Origin: Adineta ricciae
Taxonomy: Eukaryota; Rotifera; Eurotatoria; Adinetida; Adinetidae
DNA length: 64,000 nt
Direction of reading: 5' to 3'
NCBI GenBank assembly: GCA_905250025.1
Contig: CAJNOJ010000072.1
Location: forward strand, 321,456-385,455
Position numbers and translations under genes: made by a program. Below the pieces are notes generated by a model. It saw only the letters and a program-made list of their open reading frames with translations. It was not told where the DNA came from and searched no databases. Positions 23,638 through 34,650 of this stretch are shown piece after piece (position 1 is the first letter of the stretch; the number at the start of each line of letters is the position of its first letter).

Positions 23638-26600
23638 ATGAGTAACTCACCAAATGGAAGCACTCATTCAGCCTCCGGTCGCGATAATCCAGCCGGAAAT
23701 TCACCCTCGACAATGATCAACCGGCGAAACAGTCGAGAAAGTCCAATGCCATTCTACGAAATTCCTTCATGGGTTGAAAACGTACCATCGAAGATAATTA
23801 ATGATGCAAAGCAATCGTTAAGAGAGATGCCAACAACACGTCCGTATACACCACGGGATGATTCAAGATATACGTTAGGTAAACTTAACCATGAACCGAC
23901 TTCACTCAGCATTGCATCCACTGATTATGAGACAGAATCACGACCAGCATCAAGTCGGGTAAGAAAATCTCTTATCAAAGTTCGACAATTATTTCTTCTG
24001 AAATTTCATAGCCGACAGAGGTACAACGACGAGCGGCAAAAGGTAATTGAAATCACGTTGTTTATTTTTTCTGACGAGAAATTTCTTCTATAGGATTATC
24101 TGCTGGATTACCCGATCCTGTTGCTCCGATTGTACCGACACGACTTTCAAAACTGAATCGTCAACCTTCACAAGATGAAACACCTTCCAATGGATCGAAA
24201 GCGATTGTTCAACCGAAATTCCGTGCAACTCAAAATAATCGACCTGCACAAAATGAAGCAAGTTCAAATGGAACAAATACAACTGCTCAAACAAAACCTC
24301 CTCTACCTGCAAATCATGAACGATCGTCAGCTTCGTCATCTGCCTCATCCCAACATCGAAGTATTCTTTTTTCAGTCGAAAAATCTTCTCCTACAAATCT
24401 ATTGTAGACTCCCAGTCATCAAAAGATGAATCATCCGACGATAATCTTATCTGGAAACACGAAATCGATCCATTAATTGAAACAATGATCACTGCCTATA
24501 AAAGTACTTGTCAAATTTATTCTCGGAATCCATCTTATTTGATCGATTGTAGAAAATCATTACGAACAATATGATCAAACTTGCAACGATTTATACAAAG
24601 CTTTATTAGAACATAATTTCTTTACAAAGAAAAACAATAAAAAACGTGGAGAGTTGCTGAAAACATTATTCAGTTTCATCGGATCGGATAATTCAATAAT
24701 TAAATTTCATGTTGCTCGTCTCAGTCTCGCTGTAAGTTAACGATTCATATCCAACAAAACTTCAACTATCTCGGTTTTTTTTCTTTGTCATTCACCATTA
24801 GTTTCAAGTGAGCAGTACCAATAATCTACGAAACATCATACGTGTTATAGCTGATCTAAGTTCAAATAAAGAAAATGATCATTTCTTTCTGGAAACAAAC
24901 ATTATTGGTAAGTGGAAAAGCTTTGGAATTTCTTTTTGAACTTTCGCTTATGTTGACCAGATCTTCTCTTTGATACCATTGAACGTATTGATACGCAGCA
25001 AAATCTCGAATCAACGACATATTTCTGTACAGCACTAAAAAATCTAACTGTGAACAATGAATTAATCGGTTTAATATCTCAGAAGAATCCATTTCCTTTA
25101 TTAGACGCAATACTGAAAAATCTTCTTCAGGTAATTTAAGTCGAATTTCACTAATCCAATCTTGATTCGACTTTCATTTAGTTAAAAGATCAAACAGATC
25201 TTCATCCACAATTACGCGATTGTCTAATCTCAGTAAGTTATCAAATTCTTCTTGAAAAGATCGAAGAAAAAACGAAATCGTTTTTGAATTTTAGTTAACT
25301 GATGGACTGAGAAATCTAGCAGAAAATGATATCAATCGTCGTGAATTTCTAACCTATGATATTATTAATCATTTGACGTTTATATTGAAATATTTTACAG
25401 ATAAATCTCATGGAGATTTAATGAAGAATGTCGCACGAATATTGAGGTAACTCTAACTACTCAAATTTCACAAAATCCTTCGTTTTCTTTCCTACAGTAA
25501 ATTAACTCAACACACCGATTGTTGTTTGAAACTTGTGCAATGTTCATCATGTTATCGATCATTTCTCAAAATACTTATTAAACATGAAAGTAACCAGGTA
25601 CGGGTTCCTCTCCCAAACACAACTGACATCTTCATTTCGTATGATTTCTCTATCTAGCCGTTGATCGTTCGTGTTTGCTTTATTCTTGGTAATATGATGG
25701 CTAAAAGTGAAGACGCACGAGTGACATTCATGAAAGATTCTCATGCACTGCAAACTCTGACTAAACTTCTACATTCGTACATTCAACTTGATTCATTAGT
25801 ATGTTATTATTGCAATTGGATTGAAACGATGAAATTATCGGAATGTTTCTTTTTCTAGGTTTTAAAACCGGAAAAACTTGATAATGACGAGGCAACCAAT
25901 CAGGACATGGACAATGTTGATGATGCGAATCTAAATCAATTTCGTTCGATTGAAAATGTTATTAATAAAGTGATTCGTGTGTTGAGTAACCTGGCCATTG
26001 CACAAGAAAATGGTTTGATTATCATACGACGTGATGATTGTATCGATCTGCTATTTAAACTTCTTAGTAAAAACATTTTCTACTCATCGACTGTAAATCA
26101 ATATTTTTTTACTTTTTAGAAACTCCAAGTCAACATAGTGAAGAACTACTGGTTCATGTGTTAATGGCTTTGAATAATTTGTCATATTACGATGATCCGC
26201 AAAGTTATATCATTCGCCATGCTGATACATTGGCTCAATGTAAATGATAATCTGTGAGAGAAGAACTAAATTTGATACTTGTGAGTGTTTTAGTATTGGT
26301 TAAATATATTCGAAATGAAGAGAAAATGGATTGTGTGGTGGAAGCATTTCGTGTTCTGGGAAATCTGTCAAGAGCGAAGAGAATTCGAGATATTTTAATG
26401 AAGTGTAAAGGTAAAAGAACGGCAATATTTGAAATCGAATATATTTTTCTTTATATTAGTTGATCGTTTGGCTATTCATCACTGCCGATCGGATAATATC
26501 GAATTATTGTACGCAGTGATCGGAGTTTTAATTAATTTAACAGTCGATGAAGACAAAAGAGAATGTTTGAAAATCTATGATGGAATCGACAGTTTGATAA

Positions 26601-27022
26601 ATATTTTCGAATATTCGATTCAATCTGATTGGCAATTGGCAAGGTACATAGAGAGATTTATCTCTTCAAAATCGATTTTCTGTGTGTTTTAGTCTTGTTT
26701 GTAAAGCCTTATGGAACTATTGTGATAATAATTATGAGAAAAAGGATAATCAATGGCTTTGGTTTACTGACGAACAACTTAAAATCTTATTCAATCTTTT
26801 CGATGAGTCTCTTCGTAAGAGTTCAAATGAAGAAAAAAACGAACACTTTTGCACTTCGAGTTGTTTTCTTTTTCAGATGAAAGTAGTCTTGAATCAACAG
26901 ATGATACAGATTTAGATGAATTGAATAAACAATTGTGGAGTGAAGAATATTTTCCTGTTGCATCACGATTATATCAACGTTTAGTAGACGAAAACAAATA
27001 TTTTCAAACCAATCAAACCTAA
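23638..27022 (+). CDS. ARMC2: ARMC2, armadillo-repeat ciliary protein
   Basis: ARMC2 is needed for delivery and assembly of axonemal radial spokes in cilia and sperm flagella. The start, MSNSPNGSTHSASGRDNP, opens a Ser/Pro-rich disordered region. From about 24.5 kb onward many short exons encode armadillo repeats with recognisable ARMC2 segments: FFTKKNNKKRGELLKTLFSF, VRVCFILGNMMAKSEDARVT, ENVINKVIRVLSNLAIAQEN, HVLMALNNLSYYDDPQSYII, EAFRVLGNLSRAKRIRDILM, VIGVLINLTVDEDKREC and SDWQLA followed by LVCKALWNY. It ends NKYFQTNQT with TAA at 27020-27022. Introns are about 45-60 bp. Identification rests on the order of these blocks. Confidence 0.9.
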
Positions 27023-27549
27023 AACTGTCGACTTTTTTTGGCCAATGATCTCGTGTTTGTTTTCTATTCGTTTCTTTTCCCATAACGGATGAGTCTTTCA
27101 ATGATCCATGTTTGTCTGTCTCTCTTTCTTATTCTTCGGATTACATTCACCATCTGTTCATTTGCTTCCGTCGCTTTTCAAAAGAATATTATTCGCTTTT
27201 TCTTCATGTATGTGTGTATATATATATATATATTATTGAAATTTATCGTATTCGACAAAGCATTGATAAAGTTATTTTACAAAGCAAATTCTTCGATTAT
27301 TCTTTCTCATTAGTTTTACATTTTACTTCACTAATGAATAAACTGTACAATTGAATAATAGCGTAATAGGTCGATATTGTGCACAAACAAAAAATGTGAA
27401 ATCGGCATGTCTGCCGTCCTCACTGTTTTTGCTAAGCTTGAGAATGATTGGTGTTCGATGATATGACTCATATTTATGCATAATACCAAAAAAAAAACAA
27501 ACGAGATTATTATTTCCCTTTCTAGAATGCAAACGGAGATGTTGTGACC
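27023..27549. other. Spacer upstream of the HDAC-like gene
   Basis: Contains a (TA)n run near 27216-27232 and short open stretches without domain character. A TTTCTAG acceptor-like sequence sits at about 27518-27526, just before the in-frame region of the next gene, so a 5' untranslated exon may lie here. Confidence 0.45.
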
Positions 27550-28722
27550 ATGACGAATAAGAATGAAGATGCAGACGGTTTTGGAGATCTATTTGAAAAT
27601 AATGAATGTAAATGTGACATATCTGCTCCAAAGCAAAGAAAACCTTCGTATGAACCTGTACATGTTCCTTGTACAATAAGTGACATTCTTCAGATATGGT
27701 CAAGTCAATCGAATGACGATGTATCAAGTCGACTTGGAATTTGTCCTGGTGATGTTTATTCATTGGATGGAATGTTTCTTCACACATGGGGAGAAACTCA
27801 TGTTGAGCAACCTAGTCGTTTAACTTCGATCATTGAATGTTTACATAATCATTTCTGGATTAATCATCAATATCGTTGGAAATTAATCGAAGGTCGTATG
27901 ATAACTAATGAAGAAATTTTACTTGTTCATTCCGAGAGATTACTTCAAGAATTTTTGTTGCTTGAACGTGGAGAAGAAATAAATGATGACTTTGTATCCG
28001 TACGAACTCTCTCATACGCCAATGCCGAATATAATCTTGAGAGTGTTGGTCCAATAACTGCTCGAGCGTGTCGGACAGCTGCGGGCTCAACTTTACGTGT
28101 AATTTCATCGGTTGTTAGCGGCGATCTCGATTGCGGTTTTGCATTGGTTCGACCAGCTGGTCATCACTCATCTAGTGATCATATTGGAACATTTTGTGGA
28201 TTGAATTCGGTAGCAATTGGAGCTGTTTATGCTATTCGTATTCTTCATGTCGATCGAGTTCTTATTCTCGATTGGGATGTTCATCGAAGTGGAGGTACTG
28301 AACAGATTCTCGGACAAATGTCTTTAGAAGATTCGAAAAAATACCATCTGATCGATATTTATGCAGCATTTGGAAAGTTATCACATCCGAGTGTTTCGTC
28401 CGAAAATTGTCAACTGATTGATATGTACAATCGAAATCAAATACCTGGTGACACTGAATATTTGCACATATTTGACATGAAAATTTTACCATGTATTCTT
28501 GAATATTGTCCTTCGTTAATCATAATTTCAGCTGGTTTCGATGCCGCCATAGGTGATTCTGAAGAATGTGCACAAATCACGGCGAATGGATATTTTCAGA
28601 TGACAAAGAGACTAAAACACTTGAACATTCCTCTAGTATTCATTTTAGAAGGCGGATATAATCAACATTCATTAATTCAATCCATAGAAGGAACATTTCG
28701 AGCATTACTCGACCTTTCATGA
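27550..28722 (+). CDS. Class II histone deacetylase-like protein, intronless
   Basis: 390 residues in one open frame; the ATG at 27550 follows a stretch with an in-frame TAG. Arginase/deacetylase fold motifs: RPAGHH (tandem His about 204-205), TFCGLNSVAIGA, LDWDVH with zinc ligands D243 and H245, SAGFDAAIGD (zinc Asp about 331), and LEGGYN with the catalytic-position Tyr about 370. These place it nearest HDAC6/10-type enzymes. Oddities: the His after the zinc-ligand His and the following Gly-Asn are replaced (DVHRSGG instead of DVHHGNG). The next strand, normally a conserved SxHRY block, is also strongly diverged. Zinc binding looks possible; activity is uncertain. No introns, unlike the neighbouring ARMC2, so a retrocopy or transferred gene is possible. 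Confidence 0.85.
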   Translation: MTNKNEDADGFGDLFENNECKCDISAPKQRKPSYEPVHVPCTISDILQIWSSQSNDDVSSRLGICPGDVYSLDGMFLHTWGETHVEQPSRLTSIIECLHNHFWINHQYRWKLIEGRMITNEEILLVHSERLLQEFLLLERGEEINDDFVSVRTLSYANAEYNLESVGPITARACRTAAGSTLRVISSVVSGDLDCGFALVRPAGHHSSSDHIGTFCGLNSVAIGAVYAIRILHVDRVLILDWDVHRSGGTEQILGQMSLEDSKKYHLIDIYAAFGKLSHPSVSSENCQLIDMYNRNQIPGDTEYLHIFDMKILPCILEYCPSLIIISAGFDAAIGDSEECAQITANGYFQMTKRLKHLNIPLVFILEGGYNQHSLIQSIEGTFRALLDLS

Positions 28723-28943
28723 ACCAATGCACTCTTTCTTGTGTTTCTGTGCATGAAAAGATCAAATTGACATTTTATGATTTCTATTTAAGCGACAACG
28801 ATTCGGAGTTTTTTTGTCGTTCATCAAAGAGTCCGTTTCTAATGTGATGAAGATAAATATGGCAGAAAGGTGAAAAGAAATCATTCTTTTTCTGGTGTTT
28901 TTAGATATTCTCATTTTGTGCAAATTCGATAAAAGAAGACATC

Positions 28944-30209
28944 ATGGATCAATCAGCGATTGTCGAAGATATTATATCTACAAAAAATACTATGACAATT
29001 CTACATCGGATTTACAGTGTTAATCATAATTCACTCCAACAGTTTTCGTCCATCTTCGATCTTATCACCGAACTGATTGACATCTGCACTCGTTCATCTG
29101 TCAAACAACTTGAAAGCGTCGTTAAGTCGAACGAATCGGAATCGATTTTCAATAAACTGAATAATATCCTCGATAAACTCAGCGATGCAATCACAACGAA
29201 GAATACTTCAGCAATTGACAGTTTGAACGATCAGCTCCTGTCTTGTGTTGAAACATTTCGATTATGTTCTTCGCATAGAACTAATAACGAAGAAACTGCG
29301 GATAGCTTATTCAAAAAACAATTAACACAGTCGCATACCAATGATTTAATAGAGAGAAGTTCTAGTGAACGTGACTTATCACCTGAGTCTAATACTGATC
29401 ATAAACGTAAGAAAACAACTTCTTCTTTCTCAAATGCATATACTGACTCATCTGATTTTCTTAACGAAGAAATTTTCGCCCCAGCACCTCCTCCAGTGCC
29501 AATGGTGGAAATCGAGAAAGCGCCTAAGGCCAACGACTATTTTTCGCAATTTCGCTTTGCACGCAAACCGATCCGTTCGTCTGCAATCGAAGAAGACGAA
29601 AACGCTTCTGTATCGCCTTCTTCCAGTGTATCAACGAACGTTCTTTCGACTGAAAAATCGACACCAAGTAAACCACGATTGATGATTAGCTACAATCACG
29701 GTTCGAAATCACTCTGTGTTGAAATCTACAATAACTTAACAAACGATGGTTACCGTGTATGGATTGATCAACAAGAAATGCATGGAAGTACACTGATTGC
29801 AATGGCACAAGCTATCGAAGAATCGGATATTGTCATTTATTGTATGACGGAGAAATATAGTGAATCGCGTAATTGTCAAAAGGAAGCTGAGTATGCATTC
29901 GTTCGACAAAAGATCATGATCCCATTACTTTTACAATCGAAATACAAACCAACGGGTTGGCTTGGACTTATTCTAGGTGCTGATTTTTATATCGATTTTA
30001 CCAAGAACGAATTCATTCAGAATTATCAAAAACTTAAAAGTGAAATCGAGTCGCATGCAATGCGTATGAACAAAGATGAAAATAATGATGTGAAACCGAT
30101 TTTATCTTCGAATACAGACGATCCAAAACCTGATCCTCCTCCATTACAATCAGTGCAAACAAAACCAAATTCATCTGAGAAAGAGTCTCGTAGTTGCGTT
30201 CTTTTATAG
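28944..30209 (+). CDS. TIR-domain protein with C-terminal CaaX box
   Basis: 421 residues, single exon. Residues 1-110 are helical and unassigned, 110-240 are Ser/Thr-rich with a PAPPPVPM stretch, and about 242-365 form a TIR fold: KPRLMISYNHGSKSLCVEIY, then YRVWIDQQEMHGSTL, IVIYCMTEKYSESRNCQKEA and IPLLLQSKYKPTGWLG. The Glu at about 314 (QKEAEYAF) lies where NAD-cleaving TIR domains carry their catalytic Glu. The protein ends SRSCVLL: Cys plus two aliphatics plus Leu, a geranylgeranylation-type CaaX signal, suggesting membrane anchoring. Likely an innate-immune or NAD-metabolising signalling protein; partners are unknown. It lies 221 bases downstream of the HDAC-like gene on the same strand. 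Confidence 0.85.
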   Translation: MDQSAIVEDIISTKNTMTILHRIYSVNHNSLQQFSSIFDLITELIDICTRSSVKQLESVVKSNESESIFNKLNNILDKLSDAITTKNTSAIDSLNDQLLSCVETFRLCSSHRTNNEETADSLFKKQLTQSHTNDLIERSSSERDLSPESNTDHKRKKTTSSFSNAYTDSSDFLNEEIFAPAPPPVPMVEIEKAPKANDYFSQFRFARKPIRSSAIEEDENASVSPSSSVSTNVLSTEKSTPSKPRLMISYNHGSKSLCVEIYNNLTNDGYRVWIDQQEMHGSTLIAMAQAIEESDIVIYCMTEKYSESRNCQKEAEYAFVRQKIMIPLLLQSKYKPTGWLGLILGADFYIDFTKNEFIQNYQKLKSEIESHAMRMNKDENNDVKPILSSNTDDPKPDPPPLQSVQTKPNSSEKESRSCVLL

Positions 30210-30977
30210 TTTTAATCTTTAGTTGATCATTGGCTGAAACTGAGTATTCTATAAATAGAGCTGAAACTAACGAGTCAGATGTGAGTGAAACTTCTCTTTT
30301 TTCGTATATTTTTATAACGATCTACCTTGTTATACTACTTCTATTAGTAACAAAAAAGTAAATATGTGATAATAAAACTCGATAAATCAATAACAGTTAC
30401 CAAAAGAGATATTTGTATTAAGATAAAGCGGTTTAGATAATGCTGGTCAATTTTACATTCAAGGTTGTATACAAGTCGTACAGAAATACATCTGTAATTA
30501 GCGTTTTAACTGTATTTTTGCAGAAAATAACATATTTGCTGATGAGGAAAACGTCTGTTGCTAACTATGTAGAAATTATACACTATAAGCTAAACATTAC
30601 AGACATTTTTACGATATCTATAGACTTGATAATACGATATTTTGAAGAAAATCGAAAGCTTTTGCCAGGAAGCACCAAAACTGTTCTCACATAAAAGGAA
30701 AATTCGATCTGTCATCGAATATATTGAATATGTAAATAAACTTTGCCACTGTTTCATCCTCAAATTATCATCTCTATGTGAATCTTCTGTAGTTACCTGT
30801 ATGTTATTGTTCGATATCTTATCAAATGATATTTCTATCTTCCTACCCAAACATTTGCACATGTTTACTTCTTCTCTTGGTAGTACATCACGAAATTTTC
30901 TTCAAAATGGAAACTGAAAGTACGCATGATTGTATAAAAAGTTCTCCACTCCTTTGTATTTCGTTTTCTCTGAACAG

Positions 30978-31528
30978 TGACAACCTCCAATGACACTATT
31001 TTCTACACAACCACTGAATTCGATGTCAGTCTGAGTATTTTTAAATTTTGATATGTGACAAAATCGAATGCTGTTCGTAGATATCGACAACGATAGAAGT
31101 TGAAAATACTTCGATAAGTACATTTCCTGTTAGCAGTACGTTGATACCATCAAGATCTTTATCAAATGGTGCTATTGCTGGTATAGTAATTGGCAGTATA
31201 GCAGGAGTTGTTCTATTGGTCTTACTCGTCTATTTTATTATCAAGTATCGATCGCATTTGCTGGATAAACTAAAGACCCCACCACGAAGCAATGGACGAT
31301 CTCCGCGAGTAAGTGAATAAACACTTGAAATAATCAAATCGAATAGATTTATTCAGTATAAACCTGAAACTTCACCGCAAGATCGAATTGTAAGACAATG
31401 CATTCTTAATCGTATATTTCCCATCATTCAATTTCATTTAGTTGTCTCCACCAGGTGAATACTTATCACTTGCCACTTCCACATCAACACGATCGTCGCC
31501 AAAACCACCTCCCCGAAGAAAAAACTAA
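30978..31528 (+). CDS. Single-pass membrane protein, C-terminal exons (5' part unresolved)
   Basis: Four exons join in phase: 30978-31024, 31081-31308, 31357-31389 and 31442-31528. They encode a Ser/Thr-rich extracellular stalk (TTSNDTIFYTTTEFD, ISTTIEVENTSISTF), a Gly-rich transmembrane helix (GAIAGIVIGSIAGVVLLVLL) and a basic cytoplasmic tail. The tail contains YKPETSPQDRI and the proline-rich KPPPRRKN terminus, a possible SH3-binding sequence. This is the layout of a type I adhesion or receptor protein. The upstream ectodomain exons should lie in 30430-30970, where several open stretches exist, but I could not choose among frames. Family not recognised. Confidence 0.6.
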
Positions 31529-33509
31529 TCTGCTGATGCTAGTGAAATCCTTTTTCAAGAGATTATTCATTTCTTTTCAATACTATCGAGAAAGAATAGT
31601 CATCGGCTTTAAGCGCATATTCTTCTAAACAAATAAACAAATCTTGATAATTTGTATAATATTTGCAATGCTTAGTTCGTCTTTATGGTAATTCAACAAG
31701 CGGAAAGTTCTTTGAAGTAAATAAGACCATTATCAATGTTTTAGCAGTCGAAGCAGAAAGAGCAAAGTATTCTTCGTTAATATTTCACCGAACGTCATGT
31801 GTCTATCGCTCGCTATTTATTCTGTCTGTAGTCTCAAAGAACAATTTAATGGAAGTCGTTATATGAGAAGTTAAAAGCGTTGTATATCACTTTTTTTAAT
31901 CAAAATGAAGAAAATACTCTCCATTACATTGAAAACTTTCGCTCATTTGATCCGAAATTCACAATTACTAAAAGACGTCATCAACTATTGAACACATACT
32001 TTAAACATTAACTATTAACAGTCTACGAACATATCGTATTTCTTGTCGCAATTCAACATGACTTCTTTTTTTCTCATTAAATACTTGATTAAACCGGTCC
32101 GAATCCATTTTTTCCTCTATCAGCATCAATGTTTTATTATATCTCATTAATCGACATGAAAAGTACAAAAGAATAGACTTCTCACAATTGTCTGTCATTC
32201 CATCAAATAAAATACAAAAGGATACATTCACATCCTTCTAACAATCCCGTTTTATTGTATGAATAAAAGCACAAAATTACTTCAATTAAAGTTTTTTTTT
32301 TAACAAGTTTATGACAGTTACTCTCTCATTTCTCTGTTAAATGACAATTCACTTTCGAATAATTCTGGTTATTAACGATTAGAGAATAAAAATGCACGAA
32401 CGGAATGTCCTTTTTTCCCTCTTCGGCATTCATTTGTGACGAGAGAGACTCTATTCATTGCATTTTATCATTAATGGAAAAGATATGGCATAAACCTTTT
32501 TTAAATGAACATTGCCGTGTTTGCAACTTTTCTCCCCCCCTATTCCTTTGGCTTGAAGCTATGAGAAATTGTTTTTCTTTTCAGATGAGATTATTGATGA
32601 TGTAACAAATAGTAACAAGAAGAAGGAGGAGGAGGAGGGGAAATCGTGTCTATGTGCATGAAAAATTCGATTTCTTCTTTGCTCTCTTTCTTTTTTTTGC
32701 TACTTCTTCGGAGATGTAAAGCGAAATAGGAGAAGGAAAGTACGGAGTTAGAAGTAGCAGATGGTACTCGATGATGATCGCCGATAAGCAATGTGAAGAT
32801 AGAAATATGGAGAAAAGAAGACGAAGAAGAAGAAGACGAAGAAATAGATGATATATATTAGTATGTAAAGAGAGAGAGGAAGAACTTTTTCTTTAGTCGT
32901 TTGTCAGCGCCGTCTCAATCAGTATGTGGATTTAACACTCTCGTCGTTTTCTTCTTTCGGTTCTGCTCGCATATATATATACAAAGAGGAAACAATTTTC
33001 TTTCTCCATAAATAAGCAAAGACGAGTGAATGAATAAGTGTTCGAGTATAGAAGTGAACGTGAATGTTATTGAGACTATTGTTAAATAATATTCAGTAAT
33101 CATTGAAGATTGTCGTCTTGATCATTTAAAGAATTATTGTAAAGCAATGACAATACTAATAGTCGTCATTTATTTTCTCTAATTACTTTGACTCGGTAAG
33201 TAGAAAAGAAAAAACGTAAATGAAGTCTTGCTCATTTGTCATTCTAATCCTCTCGAGTATTCGCTATTTTTATCTAAATTGGAAAAAAAGAATTTCTTTT
33301 TCTTATTGACGACTATACTATTCAAGAAATATGTTTCGTAAATAAAGAGCAAGAGAGAAGAAATTCTTCTTGTGCATTTCTAACAATATATGTAACCGTA
33401 TGTATTCAATCAGAGAAAAAAAGAATAGATTATTGAGTTGGATAGGTAACAATCATCATGAACAAAAAAAACTGTTCTTTTCTCTCTCTCTCTCTCCTTC
33501 TAGATTTCC

Positions 33510-33677
33510 CTGCTTTTCTCAGCACAGAATATCATCATATGCTATGAATTATATTGACTCAAGCGTTAATCATTAGGGAACAATCGATCTTTACACTTTC
33601 CAATCTTACGTCATGCCTAACATTCACGATTTTTTTCCTCAAGAAATCTTACTAATTATTAATCTCGTATTTACAAA
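33510..33677 (+). repeat. Left arm of a 168-bp inverted repeat, ending at an N
   Basis: Reverse-complement match to 35391-35557, about 97 percent by eye (five mismatches and one 1-base length difference). It stops exactly where the ambiguous base at 33678 begins. Confidence 0.85.
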
Positions 33678-33678
33678 N
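33678..33678. other. Ambiguous base / probable assembly gap
   Basis: A single N immediately follows the left arm of the inverted repeat. A similar pyrimidine-rich segment (TCTTTTC, CT repeat, then AG and TTTCCCT) occurs just before the arm and just after the N. Confidence 0.8.
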
Positions 33679-34149
33679 TCTTTTCCATCTCTCTCTCTCT
33701 AGCTTTCCCTTCTTTTCGCTTGGCAGTTCATTTCCGCTATGTCTCTTGCTTTTTTTTCAAGCTATCACCACTTAACGTACGGATAGGTTGATTGACATTC
33801 TTCTCCTTTTTCTTAATAGGTAACATAACTTATTGAGAAGTTTTGTTCAATTATCAGAGAATATAAAGAGTAACACATTACATTCTCTTGATAAAAAAAT
33901 CTCGAGAGAACAAAACAAAATATCTCAATCACTCAGGTAGTATATCATGTTTGATCGATAATCGACTACATAAGTATTTGTAAAATCAATAGACAAACTT
34001 TCATTAATAATATTGAAAATCCTTCAATTCATTTGCATATTTACGATTCGTTGAAATTCAAGGTTTCATATTTGCTCATTTCGTTTGCTTTACTCTCCAG
34101 GCTGTATTTGCTGTTTGCTTTTAGAAGTATCTGCTTGTTAAAAATAACT

Positions 34150-34650
34150 ATGATTACAAATTCAACATTGATTACCCGTGGTGATGAGTTGTATTATTAT
34201 GCTGATAGTTTTCCACTACCATATGAAGATGAAGAATGGAATATGGACTCCAGTAATCGAACGTATTATGATGAGTACATCTTCAACGGTAATCAAACAT
34301 CAAATTTAACGACGATGACTACCGATGTTTTTTCTTACACATCTTTATTTTCGTTTTCCAGTCCATTTTCTTATATACTTTTAATTCTAATCGTCTATTC
34401 GATCTTAACATTGGTATTATTATCGTTAAGTTTATACAAACAAAGACGAACTGAAATCGAAAATTTCTATTTCGGAGATACGGAAGAAGAAATCGAACGT
34501 GCGAAACGATCCCTATTGTGGAAACAAGCATTAATTAACAAGATTAGTAAAGGTGATATGGAGCCTTTATTAGCAGCAAATCCAGATGATATGGATTTCG
34601 AATCTAAAGCAACAACAACAACAACAACATTTCCATTGCATATTGTGTGA
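34150..34650 (+). CDS. Small single-pass membrane protein, possibly KCNE-like
   Basis: 166 residues from an ATG at 34150 (MITNSTLITRGDELYYYAD); an upstream in-frame Met at 34033 is less likely because the extra segment reads like 5' UTR. The first 70 residues carry four N-glycosylation sequons (NST, NRT, NQT, NLT). A single helix follows (YILLILIVYSILTLVLLSLS), then a basic KQRR stop-transfer and an acidic/helical cytoplasmic tail, with a Thr run near the end. An extracellular glycosylated N terminus, one helix and a short tail is the plan of KCNE potassium-channel beta subunits, but I see no decisive motif. No intron. Confidence 0.55.
   Translation: MITNSTLITRGDELYYYADSFPLPYEDEEWNMDSSNRTYYDEYIFNGNQTSNLTTMTTDVFSYTSLFSFSSPFSYILLILIVYSILTLVLLSLSLYKQRRTEIENFYFGDTEEEIERAKRSLLWKQALINKISKGDMEPLLAANPDDMDFESKATTTTTTFPLHIV

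Larger units (their letters stand above)
31529..34149. other. Gene-poor intergenic sequence
   Basis: No convincing gene. It has purine/pyrimidine-rich runs (a (GA)n-like block near 32800-32900, (CT)n near 33480-33495), the left arm of an inverted repeat and an N at 33678. Short open stretches lack domains or splice context. Confidence 0.5.
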
